A stretch of DNA of 64,000 bases from a bacterium (GCA_015075175.1 JABTUV010000004.1:369039-433038), one strand, 5' to 3'. Counted from the stretch's first letter, positions 32,859 through 44,038 are shown. Translations and numbers: made by a program. The notes: a model not told the origin generated them from the letters alone.

Positions 32859-35800
32859 ATGCCGCGCATCTTCGACAACATTGAGCTGAAGCTGGTAACC
32901 GGCCTCCAGTCGGTCTTGCCCGCCGCAACCGCCAGCTCGTTCTGTGTCGGGTATCTCAACCTCCGTGGATGGGGCCAATTAGCCGATCTCGTCGAAAACT
33001 TGCCAGGGGGAGAAGAGCACCGCGCTTGTCGTTTGCTTGTCGGAATGCATCGCCCGCCGGAAGAAGCAACGAAGTTGCTCTCCGGCCTTAATCGCCGATG
33101 CGATGCTGCTGACGGTCCTATGCAGGCGCGGCTGAAGCACCGCATTACAGGAAGCTTCAGAGAGCAGCTGGAATTCGGCGTGCCCTCGACTCAGGCCGAA
33201 ACCGCCTTGCGTCGCCTCGCTGCCCAGATACGCGCCCGCAAGGTCTTTTTGAAAGCGTTCCTACGGCATCCGTTACACGCAAAGCTCTATCTCGTCCGTC
33301 GAAATGATGCGACTACACCGCTCATTGGGTTTGTCGGCAGTAGCAACTTGACCCTCGCTGGCCTTTCGCACCAGGGAGAGCTCAATGTGGACGTCGTCGA
33401 ACAGGACGCCGCTGAGAAGTTACAGGCGTGGTTCGAGGACCGCTGGCGCGACGAGATGGCCATCGATCTGAGTGACCAAATTGCCGAGATGATCGAGACC
33501 AGTTGGGCGCGCACGGAATTGGTGCGGCCGTATCTCGTTTACCTCAAGATTGCGCATCATCTTTGCGAGGAGGCACGCGAGGGCGAACGCGAGTTTCGCG
33601 TGCCGCGCATCTTCGCGGAAAAGGGCACCCCACTGCTCGACTTCCAAGAGAGGGCCATCTCGCTGGCCGCACACCACCTCCATCGCCGCGGCGGCGTTCT
33701 ATTGGCCGACGTTGTGGGGTTTGGCAAGACGATGATGGCGACCGCAATCGCCCGCGTCTTTCAAGAGGACGACCATACCAACGTCCTCGTGATCTGCCCG
33801 CCCAAGATCGCGCCGATGTGGGAAGGCTACCTCGAAAAATACGAGATCAACGGACGGGTCTTGTCGCTCGGTAAGGTCGTCGATACGTTGGGGCGCCCCG
33901 ATGCGCCGCGCTACCGTCTGCTCGTAATCGACGAATGCCACAATTTGCGCAACCGAGAGGGCAGGCGCTATCGCGTTATCCGGGACTATATTGAGCGCAA
34001 TGATTCGCGCGCCCTGCTTGTCTCCGCGACGCCCTATAACAAGCAATTTACTGATTTGAGCAACCAGCTTCGCCTCTTTGTAAACGAGGACCAGGATCTT
34101 CACGTCCGCCCCGCGCGGTTTTTCCAGGCCTGGGTAGCTGCTGGGAAGACGGACGCCGATTTCATCGCTCGATTTCAGACTTCCACCCGTTCCCTGCGGG
34201 CATTCGACCAGAGTGCTTTCCCCGAGGACTGGCGGGACCTGATGCGCCTTTTCCTCGTCCGCCGTACGCGACAATTCATCATCAAGAACTACGCCAAGTT
34301 TGACGAAGTGCGCCAACGCTACTTCGTGCTCCTCAACGGCAAGCCCGAATATTTCCCTATCCGCGAGCCCAAGCTTGTCCCGTTCTCCCTCCACGAAGAC
34401 GACCCCACCGACCAGTACGCGCGGTTGTTCCATGACGATGTCGTGAAGGTAATTGAACACTTGGCGCTTCCCCGCTATGGCATGGCCCAGTTCCTCGTGA
34501 AGGACGCGGATTGCCGCGCCCAACAAGACCAGAGACTCATCCTGGATAACCTCAATCGCGCAGGTCGCCGGCTCATCGGGTTCTGCAGGACGAACCTTTT
34601 CAAGCGACTGGAATCCAGTGGATACAGTTTTCTGCGTTCAATAGATCGGCACATCATCCGCAACCTCGTCACGTTGCATGCGATTAAGAACAGCCTCCCT
34701 ATCCCCATCGGTACGCAGGACGCCGCCATGCTGGACACGGCCATCAGCGATGAGGATGAGGAGTTTGTTGCGACGGATGATGATGACGACACGACGGCCC
34801 GAATCGAAACATCTGTGGATCAGGTCCGACAGTCTTCGGCAGCAACGATTGAGGCATATAGGCCCCGCGTGGCCGCGATCTATCGCGCCTATAACGAGCA
34901 GTTCCGCCATCGATTCCACTGGCTCGATCCCAAGTTCTTCCGACCGGAGCTGGCAAGCGCCCTCGAAGCCGACGCTCAGGCGCTGCTCGGCGTCCTGAAG
35001 CGGGCAGGGGACATGGTTGCCTGACCGCGATGCCAAACCTATGTTTCGCCGCCCTTCTCACACAACAACACGCTCAGGACAAGGTCCTCGTCTTCACCCA
35101 GTTCGCCGATACAGCCGATTATTTGGGCGAACAACTGGGCAATCGTGGCGTCACAGACTTGGCCGTAGTAACGAATCAGACCGCCGATCCGGTCTCATTC
35201 GCTCGGCGCTTCAGCCCCGCTACCAACGGCGGACTGCGAAATCGGGAGACAGAGCTCCGCGTATTGGTCGCTACAGATGTACTCGCGGAGGGCCAGAATC
35301 TGCAGGATGCCCACGTCGTCGTCAATTTCGATCTTCCGTGGGCCATCATCCGGTTGATCCAGCGTGCGGGCCGTGTGGATCGCATCGGTCAGAAGCATGA
35401 CACGATCTCCGTCTATTCGTTCCTCCCCGCTGATGGGGTGGACCGCATCATCCGGCTACGTGGACGACTTTTTCAACGGCTCCAGCAGAACCAGGAAGTC
35501 ATCGGCACGGATGAATGCTTCTTCGGCGAGCAGGCCGCGAATAAGCTGCGAGACCTCTATACAGAAAAAGCCGGAACGTTGGACGACGACGAGTCCGACG
35601 AGGACATCGACCTGGCCAGCCTTGCTCTCCAAGTCTGGAACAGCGCCTCGGAGGAGGATCGGAAGGCTGCAATGGCGTTGCCGCCGATCATCTCCACCAC
35701 CCGCGCTCTGCCTGAAACGTCGGACTTCGCCCAGCAGCCCCCGGGCGCGATCGCTTATCTCAAGTTCCCCGACGGCGCGGATGCACTTATTCGAGTGGAC

Positions 35801-36307
35801 GCTCACGGTAACCTCGTCTCCCAGTCCCTGTCGAGCATCTTCCGCGCCGCCGCCTGTCCCCCGGACGCCCAGCCCGTGCCGCACACCGCTAATCACTACG
35901 AGTTGGTCGCCCGCTGCGTCGAAATTGCGGCCATGGAGCAGAACACTGTCGGCGGACAGCTTGGTTCGCTGCGCAGCATTCGCCGCAAGCTCTGGGACCG
36001 CCTCGATCGTTACCGCACGATCCAGAAGGCCAACCCTACACTCTTCAGCGCCCGTCTGCTGCAGCAACTCGACAGCGTGCTCGACTTGGTCTGGCGTTTC
36101 CCGCTGAAGCGGTCGGCCCAGGACGCCATCAGTCGCCAGATCCGCCTGGGGATCACTGACGAGGCGCTGCTCGAACTCGCCCTGCACCGCGTAGCCGACG
36201 AAAGCCTGTGTGAGGTGAGCGACGCCGACCCAGCGGAGACCGCCGAACCGCGCCTCATCTGCTCGATGGGGCTGGCGAGAGCAACCGAAGCGGAGGATTT
36301 CCCATGA
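32859..36307 (+). CDS. PLD-nuclease/SNF2 helicase fusion, frame-broken near 35010-35040
   Basis: First gene of the island module. Start MPRIFDNIELKLVTGLQ is typical for this family. Residues ~1-230 form a phospholipase D-like nuclease domain (FCVGYLNLRGW, then HAKLYL and GSSNLTLAGL, the H-x-K...N pattern). Residues ~265-560 are the first SNF2/DEAD lobe: Walker A VVGFGKTMMATA, box II LLVIDECHNLR, box III LLVSATPYN. After two apparent one-base insertions (a GGGG run near 35007 and near 35040) the second lobe follows: KVLVFTQFADTADYL, VLVATDVLAEGQNL and LIQRAGRVDRIGQ. Full product ~1,150 residues. It overlaps the methyltransferase start by 4 bases. Family members accompany type IIG-like methylases; an ATP-driven restriction role is likely. 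Confidence 0.82.
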
Positions 36308-39300
36308 CGAAGTTGTTGCAGGAAATCCAGTCCCAACTGAACGCCGGCCGACTGTCCAACAACCTCACCGATCTTTCCGTAAAACGCTGAAATGGGGTTC
36401 GCCGCAGGGGCCTCGCGCCGCGCCTTCTCCAAGCCGGGTGCTGGTCAGTGCGACCCTCACGGCCCATCCGGTAGCCCAACTCTCGGGTTTGCCCGTCTAT
36501 CGCGTGGATTGGCCGGATAACCGGTTGCCCGGCATCACGGCCCGCCGTGCGCTCCAACGCGCGCTTAAGCCGGTACACGCCGAACACCTGCTCTGCTACA
36601 TCACGTCCGACCAGGCGCAGGCCGCCTTCGTCTGGGCGCGTAAGCGGACCGACGACAAGATCGAGCTGCGCACGCTGCCGTATGAAGTAGGCTCGCCCGC
36701 GCGCACTACCCTTGAGCGCCTCGGCGAGCTGGCGTTCAGCCTTGATGAGCTGGACCTCTACGGCCAACCTCCCATCACCGCCATCACCGACAAGCTCAAC
36801 AACGCCTTCAACGTCCAGGCCGTCACAGAGGGCTTCTTCTCTGACTACCAAAAGGTCTTTGCCGACCTCCAAGCCCGTCTTCAGGCTACCTCGAATGACG
36901 CCGCCTGGGCGCACTATTAAGCATTGCAAGTGCTCAACCGGCTGATGTTCCTTTATTTCATCCAGCGCAAACGCTGGCTGGGCGGCAATTCGCGCTTTTT
37001 GTCCGATTTCTGGTTCGCCTACCGGATTTCCGGCCAGCCTGGGGACAGTTTCTTCGACCGCTGGCTGTCGGTTCTGTTCTTTGAGGCGTTCAACAACGGG
37101 TTCCACGGCGGCCATCGCCAGTTCCCCGATGACATCCGCTCCGCATTAGCCCAAGCCCCCTACCTCAACGGGGGACTGTTCACGAAGAACAAGCTGGACG
37201 ATAAGCACGATGCCAAGCTGCCGGATGAGTTTTTCACAACGCTTTTCGATACCTTCAACGACAGCACTCCCGGCTTTCTTGAACGCTACAACTTCACCAT
37301 CGCCGAGTCCACGCCGTTGGACATCGAAGTCGCCGTGGACCCCGAAATGATCGGCAACGTCTATGAGAGCCTCGTCAACATCACCTTCGAGGGCCGCGCC
37401 GAAGACGACCGCCGCGGCGGTGCCGGCATCTTTTACACCCCGCGCGTCGAAATTGACCTCATGTGTCGGCTCAGCCTCGTGGATGCGCTCGCCAACCGCC
37501 TGGGTGTTGGCTCAAAGCCGCTCCTCTACGACGCCATCTTCGCCTACGACCCCACTGAAAAAGAATCCGCCGACCGCGCCCTTGCCGCGCAAAAACTCTG
37601 GCCCGACTTCAACCGCGTGCTGCGCGAAACCACCGTCTGCGACCCAGCCTGCGGCAGTGGGTCATTCCTCGTCGGCATGTTGCTTGTGCTCGACGACCTC
37701 CAGGCCCGCGCCAACGCCCAGCTCGGCCTCGAAGAAACCCCCTACGAACGCCGTCGCCGCATCATCGGTGAACAACTCTACGGCGTGGACGTGATGGACT
37801 GGGCCGTCCACATTGCCGAACTTCGCCTATGGCTGCAACTGGTCGTCGAGACCGACCTTCAGCCCGCCGAGCTCCAATTCCGTCCCCTGCTTCCCAATCT
37901 CACCTTCAAAATCCGGTGCGGCGACAGCCTCGTGCAGGAAATCGGCGGGATCAACTTCGGCCTCCACCGTGCCCATTCCCACGTCCCCGCCCCGCTCAAA
38001 GGCCGCATCACCCGGCTCAAGGGCAGGAAACTCCGTTTCTACCAGGGAGAGGGCGACGTTTCCGAAGCGATGCTCCAGCACGAAGAGCTCGCTCTCTTCC
38101 GCGATGTCCTTAACCACAAGAGCAAAGACCTCCAGGACGGCATCGTCGTACTCAACCGCCGGATCGAGTCGCGCCTCGAACAGGGCGAATTGCCCGGCAT
38201 CGGTACTGGTAAGGCCAAGCAGGAGCGGCTCAAATTGGAGGACGAGTGGCGCGCCGAACGCGATGAAAAACAGGCCGAGCTGCGCCGCATTGATGAGGCC
38301 CTCGACGCCCTGCGCACCGTTAGAGACGTCCCGTTCGTCTGGGACATCGCCTTCGTGGAAATCTTCGAGGGCGACAAGCGCGGCTTCGACATCGTCGTCG
38401 GCAACCCGCCCTACGTGCGCCAGGAGATGATCGCCCCACCAACCTGCAAGACCGACGACTTTGGCGGCGAGACCTCCCGCTGGAGGGAACAAAAGAAGGT
38501 CTACAAGGCAAAGCTCCAGGCGTCCGTCGCCGTCGCGTGGCGCAACTTCTTCCATTACAAGCCCGGCAGCGCTTTCCGCAAGCTCGACGGCAAAAGCGAC
38601 CTTACATCTACTTCTACCTGCACGGCCTGTCGCTCGTGAACCCGCGCGGCAGCTTCTGCTTCATCACCTCCAACAGTTGGCTCGGTGTCGGCTACGGCGC
38701 TGACCTGCAGGAGTTCCTGCTCAAACACAGCCACGTCAAATTCATCCTCGACAACGAAAAGAAACGTTCCTTTGCCCAGGCCGACGTCAACACCATCATC
38801 GCCCTGCTCGCCCCGCCCGATGACAAACACGAGACCGGCCTCGACAAGACCGCCCGATTCGTCATGTTCAAAGTCCCTTTCGAGGACGTCCTCGACGCCG
38901 ACACATTCAAGACGCTGGAAGCCGCGACCGAACGACAGAGCGCCGACCGCTGGCGCATCTGCGTCCGTCCCCAACGCGAACTCCTCGAAGAAGGCCTTGT
39001 AGAGGACGAAGACGAATCCGATGAAGCCGTCCAGAAACTCAAGACCGTTCACGTGAAGACCGCCCGCTACGAAGCCAACAAATGGGGCGGCAAGTACCTA
39101 CGCGCACCGGAAATCTTTTTCACCATCCTCGAAAAGGGCAAAGGGAAACTCGTCCGCCTCGGCGACATTGCCGAAGTGCGATTCGGCATCAAAACCGGCG
39201 CAAACGAATTCTTCTACCTCGACGACGAAAAAATCCGCCAGTGGGGCATTGAGAAGGAGTTTTTGAAGCCGGTGATCAAGAGTCCGCGCGAGTGCCGCTC

Positions 39301-39955
39301 CATTGTCATCCGTCCCGAAGACCTCAAGTACAAAATCTTCATGTGCCTCAAGGATAAGAGCGAGCTGCGCGGCACCAACGCCCTCGAGTACATCAAATGG
39401 GGCGAGTCGCAAGGCTTTCACCGGCGTCCGAGCTGCACAGGACGGCAGAGATGGTGGGATTTGGGTCAGCAAAAATCTTTTGATTTTGTCATTTTAAGGT
39501 TTAGACATGAGCGCAGCTGGACACCCCTGAACAATAACCCAAACCTTCTCGCAGGTGACATTATGTTCGTAGGGAACTGGCTTGACCGTTCTATTGCAGC
39601 AATAAACAATACTATCGCGAATACGACCTGCTTCATCTTCATTACAGAGCTTTTCGGGCGTATAAATCTGGGCGAAGGGTTGCTTACAACTTATGGACCT
39701 GAAATTACCCAGTTTTTGCTGTTGCATGGACACGTGCTCACTCAACAACAGCGAGATAAACTATTGCAAGCTCTCGAAACACTGAAACAAAGAGACGTTT
39801 TGCCCATATTTTCAGAACTCCACCAGCCCGACCGTCGCGCATTGGACGATGTAGTGTTTGACGTGTTGGGGTTGACGGCTGGGGAGCGGGAGGCGGTGTA
39901 TGAGGCGGTGGTCGCTCTCGTCCGCGCCCGCCTCGACAAAGCCGGAAGCGTGTGA
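36304..39955 (+). CDS. Eco57I/type IIG-like adenine-specific DNA methyltransferase, frame-broken
   Basis: About 1,215 residues read across several frames. ATG 36304 lies in the helicase stop. N-terminal part: KLLQEIQSQLNAGRL, then (shift at ~36385) KTLKWGSPQG and a long alpha/beta region. An in-frame TAA at 36918 interrupts HY-ALQVLNRLMFLYFIQRK and would vanish with one T less and one G more. Motif I DPACGSGSFLVGML lies near residue 450 and motif IV GNPPYVRQE near residue 700, defining an N6-adenine methylase. A shift at ~38605 precedes YFYLHGLSLVNPRGSFCFIT. The C-terminal ~250 residues (GDIAEVRFGIKTGANEFFYL onward) are a TaqI/Eco57I-type recognition domain. No separate nuclease motif is obvious. 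It should modify host DNA for the module. Confidence 0.82.
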
Positions 39956-39986
39956 TTCACGAACGGCAAGACAATAAGGAAAGCCG

Positions 39987-40833
39987 ATGAGCATGACATT
40001 GCACTTCCTCGATGTAGGCAATGGCGATTGCACGATCATCGAATTGCCCGACGGCAACCTGATGATGGTGGACATCTGTAACGGCGGCGGGACAAACCGA
40101 CAGAAGACCGACCCAATCCGATACCTCGGGAACAGAACGGACCTGTTCCGCTACGTCCAGACGCGCACCCAGACATGGATCACATGGACGGGTTGGCCGC
40201 GCTCGCCCGCAAATGCACTATCACGAATTTCTGGGACACTGCGAACACCAAACCGCGCCCGGACTTCAGTTCGCGTTACGCCAAGGGCAAACCGGAGGAT
40301 TAGGATGCCTACCAGCGTCTCCGCCAGAACGCCAAGCACACAACTACCGCGGCCTTTCGTCGGCGACGCTGCAAGGCGGTGGACAGCCCTTATGGGCTTT
40401 ACACCTTGCACCCGACTCAAGAGGCGATTCGGAACGCGAATTCGAGGTGGGAGTGGAACAACTCGGCCTACGTCCTCTTACTGAAGGATCGTGGGTCAAG
40501 GCACTCATTGCCGGCGACATTGACGATGGCGTGTGGCAAGAGTTGCACACTTGGGCAAGTAGAAATTCCATGGCTCGCGCGCTTTTCAAACATCTGCGTT
40601 TTCAAGGTTTCGCACCACGGGCGGCGTAGTGGGTATTGTGGCTGAATTGGCTGCACCTCACCAATCCCAAGGAAATCGTGATCTCTAAAGGTTCGGTTCC
40701 CGGCGAACAATCTGCGTATGGCAACTACGCCTATCACTTGGACAGCAAGCACCTTTATCTGACGTCCGAAGGAAACGTTGTTTGCACCTACGACTCAGTA
40801 GCAAACGGATATTCGATTGGCCACCGCTCATGA
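39987..40833 (+). pseudogene. ComEC-like metallo-beta-lactamase-fold hydrolase, frame-broken
   Basis: Starts MTLHFLDVGNGDCTIIELPDG, the hallmark of ComEC/Rec2-type MBL proteins. After a one-base shift near 40165 the metal motif HPDMDHMDGLAALA (HxDxHxxG) appears. Further pieces in other frames read NNSAYVLLLKD, LIAGDIDDGVWQELHTWA and VFKVSHHGRRSGYCG (the second His motif), then LNWLHLTNPKEIVISKG to a TGA at 40831. One internal TAG (near 40304) looks like Trp TGG changed by one base. The family includes phosphodiesterases and nucleases acting on nucleic acids or nucleotides. It is third in the module, 31 bases after the methylase, and overlaps the next gene by 4 bases. Confidence 0.7.
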
Positions 40834-41576
40834 TCGCGCGCTTTGATCTTTACGATTTCGTTGCCAACCTGATTCCGGGATTGGTGTTCCTGTGGTGCGT
40901 GCAGGTGCTGGCAGGGTTGTTCGGCTGGACGTTGCCGCTGGATTTCGCCGGCGGACTGGCGGAAACCTCGATCCTCGTCGCGCTGGGCTACGTCACCGGC
41001 TTGCTGCTCCAAGGCTTGAGCCAGTGGGTGGTCGAGCGGCGCATCCTAAAGCCGCTCTGGGGCGGTTTCCCTTCCGAACGCTGGCTGCTGCCCGACGACG
41101 ACCATTTTTCCGCCGCTTACAGGAACCGCCTGCTGGCCCTCATCCGTGAGCGGCTCGGCGTCTCCACCGACCCCGACCTGCCGCCGGATTGTCCGCGAGT
41201 TCGCGCCCGTGAACTGCGCCTCAAAATGAACCGCGAGTTGTTCTTTCTCATTTACCGCGCCGTGGGCGAAACCAGCCCACGCCCGCTTATCTTCAACGCC
41301 CAATACGGCCTGTTCCGCGCCCTACTTGCAGTGTTTTCGCTGCTCGCGCTTCTTTCCTTAGCCGGTCTGCTCTGGGCGTTTTTTTGTCGGTGCGACCATG
41401 CTTACCCGTTCGCATCTTGGACAGCTTTGTTCGCCGTTGCGGCTTTGATCAGCTATGCCCGGTGCAAGAAACGCGGCGAAGATTTCGCGCAATCCGTCTA
41501 CGACTTGTTCATGGTGGGCGCGGGCGACAAGACCTCCTTGGCGACACCCAAACAAACGCCCCCGGGGGAGAGGTAG
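40830..41576 (+). CDS. Four-helix membrane protein of the island module
   Basis: 248 residues from ATG 40830, which overlaps the MBL gene stop (ATGA). Begins MIARFDLYDFVANLIPGLVF, a YDxxxxLIPG start seen in many accessory-region membrane proteins. Helices lie at about residues 12-34, 45-65, 172-195 and 203-220, with a charged cytoplasmic segment of ~100 residues between the second and third. The tail is hydrophilic. Last gene of the four-gene operon; by analogy with other defence systems it could be a membrane-acting effector or an anchor for the MBL enzyme. Unnamed family; frame intact. Confidence 0.7.
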   Translation: MIARFDLYDFVANLIPGLVFLWCVQVLAGLFGWTLPLDFAGGLAETSILVALGYVTGLLLQGLSQWVVERRILKPLWGGFPSERWLLPDDDHFSAAYRNRLLALIRERLGVSTDPDLPPDCPRVRARELRLKMNRELFFLIYRAVGETSPRPLIFNAQYGLFRALLAVFSLLALLSLAGLLWAFFCRCDHAYPFASWTALFAVAALISYARCKKRGEDFAQSVYDLFMVGAGDKTSLATPKQTPPGER

Positions 41577-41607
41577 GTCCACCGGGGGCATTCGGTCCGT
41601 CTGCGGT

Positions 41608-41793
41608 TCATCCCGCGTTGGGAATCTTGTTGACCGCCTGGCGCAGGAAGATGATGGCGCCGGCGATGGCCAGGTCGTAGAGCGCGCGAATCTGTTCGGG
41701 CGACAGAAACCCGAAAATCGCGCCCACGGCGACCACGCCCCCGGCGGCCAGCGCCGCCCACGTCGTTTTCTGCTTGTACCACGGTTTCTCCAT
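41608..41793 (-). CDS. Holin-like small membrane protein (61 aa)
   Basis: Begins MEKPWYKQKTTWAALAAGG with GGAGGAG upstream of the ATG. Two hydrophobic stretches (WAALAAGGVVAVGAIFGFL and LAIAGAIIFLRQAV) flank a short polar turn, and it ends NKIPNAG. The pattern matches small phage membrane proteins often annotated as holin-like. It lies opposite the operon direction, between the 4-TM gene and the S24 fragment, and suggests phage ancestry of the island. A lysis role is not shown. Confidence 0.6.
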   Translation of the reverse strand: MEKPWYKQKTTWAALAAGGVVAVGAIFGFLSPEQIRALYDLAIAGAIIFLRQAVNKIPNAG

Positions 41794-41839
41794 GTCACTC
41801 CTCCTTTCCCGACTGATTTTCGTCCCTCGTTCCGTGACC

Positions 41840-42300
41840 TTGTCCCAATTCCCCAGGCACGCCGCATAGCCGGCGAACTGGTCGCCATTCCCATCGTGTC
41901 GGGTGGGATCGCCGCGTCGGTCTCGGGTTCTCAGGACATCCGGGAACGGGACGTCGAGGAGTGCGGTGATCGTGCGCAAATGGTGCCGGAACCCCAAGGA
42001 ATATACCTGCATCCGCGTCGCTGGGGAGTCGATGTGTCCGACCTCGGCCCTGATTTCATTGTGGCTATCCACCATGGCGCCCGCGACGCGCGGACTCTCG
42101 ACGGCCAGATGGTCGCCGTTCGGCTCGATGATGACGGTTGCGCCATCAGCGGTTGCGCCTGCAACTGAAGCACAACTGGCCCTGCTGACGAGCGACGGCG
42201 ACCGGCTGTATGGGATTTTGCGCCCATTCCGGTCTCCGCCAATGAGCCGCACGACCGGATCATCGGCCGGATCGCGTGGTGGTGGGGCCGCCAGGCATGA
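41840..42300 (+). pseudogene. LexA-like S24 peptidase fragment, frame-broken
   Basis: The catalytic serine motif reads CIRVAGESMCPT, then in another frame GPDFIVAIHHGARDARTLDGQMVAVRLDDDG, and then RLRLQLKHNW, ending DRIIGRIAWWWGRQA at TGA 42298. Adding one A to the short A run near 42150 would restore IKRL with the catalytic lysine. The N-terminal DNA-binding part is not visible, so the start is approximate. Island repressors of this type control integrase and cargo after DNA damage; that role is inference. Confidence 0.55.
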
Positions 42301-42668
42301 GGAGACGCCGCCCCAGCCGGTCCCTATGCCGGGAATCCCTGATTTCGAGCCGGTACCGGCATCGTCATCCCGCCATTGGTTTTGTCGGGACGCTCGACCT
42401 GCGGCCGTGCGATATCGAGGTGCCGCGAACCCGCTTCGGCATACTCCAAGGCGACTATCTATTGATTGAGCGCAACCGCAAGCCCGCACCCGGCGACGTG
42501 GTAGTGCTGGCCGAATCCATCGGCAAACGGTGGCTGGCCCGCTACGTGGAAACAGACAAACATGTAGCGCTGGTTACGAGTGATCTTGACTTTGCCTATC
42601 CCGATCCTGGTGCGGCAGGACCTGCGACTTTGGGGCGTGGTCTGCGGCGTACTCAGGATGGTGGATGA
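42297..42668 (+). CDS. Second S24/UmuD-like protein or fragment
   Basis: Starts at an ATG overlapping the preceding stop. The central part, GILQGDYLLIERNRKPAPGDVVVLAE, followed by KRWLARYVETD, matches the core strand pattern of UmuD/LexA C-terminal domains (GD-x-L-x-V-x-R...P-x-x-GD-x-V-x-A). The catalytic serine segment is not clear and the N-terminus is Arg-rich, so it may be frameshifted or degenerate. Convergent with the integrase. Confidence 0.4.
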   Translation: MRRRRPSRSLCRESLISSRYRHRHPAIGFVGTLDLRPCDIEVPRTRFGILQGDYLLIERNRKPAPGDVVVLAESIGKRWLARYVETDKHVALVTSDLDFAYPDPGAAGPATLGRGLRRTQDGG

Positions 42669-42712
42669 TCCCGTCCTCCGGGGGCCGCCGGGGATATAGG
42701 GTGAGGGGGCTT

Positions 42713-43999
42713 TCACACCGCCGGCGGTTCCACCACGACGGCTCCGCACTGCGCCACGATCTCCGAATCCGCGCCGCCAGCAGCTCGAGCGCCAGCCGCA
42801 TTTCCTGATGGTATGAGTAGCGGTCATAGACAGCCGTAACTTCCCGATCCGCATGGTTGAGGATGCGCCGGACGACATCGCGGCGGATTCCCCGCCTCGG
42901 CCATGATCGTGGCCGCCGTCCGCCGCAAGTCGGGGTGAACGGCGCGCCCCAGCGGCGGCACGATCCCCACTTCCCGCCACTCCCCTTCGATCCGGGTTTT
43001 GACCAATCGCGGTTTCCGCCACCGCGCCAGGGCATGGCTGAGCGCTCCCGGCGCGAGGCAGGGCGTCCGCCCCCATCGGCCGGGATGGAGGTACTCGCCG
43101 TCGCGTGGGCAGGCATTGATCACGGCGACAGCGGCGGGGCTGAGGGGTACCCGGTGCTCCTGGTGGGTCTTGGAGCGACCGGCCGGAATGGTCCATGACC
43201 TGGCTTCCAGATCGAGCTCGGCCCATTTCATGCCGCAGACCTCGCCCGGCCGCTGGGCGGTCAACAGAATGAGCCGCAGCGCGCGGGAGACAGGGTTGTC
43301 CGTGCTCTCCAGATGCATCCAGAGTCGGCGAATCTCTGCCGGCGCCAGAACCCTGGTCTTGGGCCGCTCCGGCGCGATGGGACCGATGCCGGCTGCCGGA
43401 GAGGCGTCCAGAAGGTCGCTCTTCACCGCCCATGAGTAGAGGGCGCGCACGTAGGCCAGGAGACGGTTGGCCGCGATGGGAGCGGGTCGCCTCCCGCCCT
43501 TGCCGTAGGCGATGGACTCTAGCCGCGCCCGCAACTCGCGCCTCCCGATCTCTGCCGCGGGGCGGTTCAGAAAGGCCTTTAGCCCGGTCTCGATGGCGCG
43601 CCGGCGCTCCCCTGCCCGGCGCAGGTGGAGGCCGCGCCGCTCCAGGTAAGTGTGGAGTAAGTCCCTCAGGGTGAGGGATGCTCCGGCGGACGGAGATTGG
43701 ACCTCGCGCGGTGGTAAGCCCGCCCTGGCGCGTGCCAGCATGGACCGGGCCTGCTCCCGTGCCTCAGCCAGCGAGTAATCGCCTGCTCGGCCGGTGGAGC
43801 GGGCGACGTAGCTGCCGATCCGATGGGCCGCCGGCGGACCTCCGCGAACGCGGCACCGCAAATACCACGTGCGGCGGCCGGATGCGTAGATTCGGAGTCG
43901 CAACCCCGGCGGATCGCCGTCGGGCAGATCGAGAAAACCTGACGCGGGGGGAGGGGTGGCCTCGATGGTGCGCACAGTCAGAGACGGACGCTCGGCCAT
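42713..43999 (-). CDS. Tyrosine recombinase (island integrase), frame-broken near its C-terminus
   Basis: Phage/island integrase with an N-terminal DUF4102-like arm-binding domain (LTVRTIEATPPPASGFLDLPDGDPPGL in part). Catalytic Arg is in LLTAQRPGEVCGMKW and the H-x-x-R box in HPDLRRTAATIM. After one shift near 42890 follows VRRILNHADREVTAVYDRYSY with the nucleophile Tyr. A second shift near 42785 leads to AQCGAVVVEPPAV and TGA at 42713. The total span is 1,287 bases, exactly 428 codons plus stop, a normal size. It reads inward from the right island end, with candidate arm sites 16-39 bases before its start. Confidence 0.88.
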
Positions 44000-44014
44000 G
44001 GTTTCTCCAATTCT

Positions 44015-44038
44015 ATACCTACGGTTATACCTACGGAT
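44015..44038. promoter_or_regulatory. Right pair of 12-bp tandem motifs, candidate integrase arm sites
   Basis: TATACCTACGGT and TATACCTACGGA in direct tandem, just upstream of the integrase ATG (43999, leftward). They match the pair at 32395-32418. The position would let integrase repress its own promoter. Confidence 0.5.

Noticed and set aside
32395-36303. Assignment of the island module to DISARM or BREX
   Set aside because: The helicase and methylase resemble parts found in such systems, but DUF1998 proteins, a PglZ phosphatase or BrxC-type ATPase are absent. The PLD domain is fused to the helicase, so a named type is not justified.
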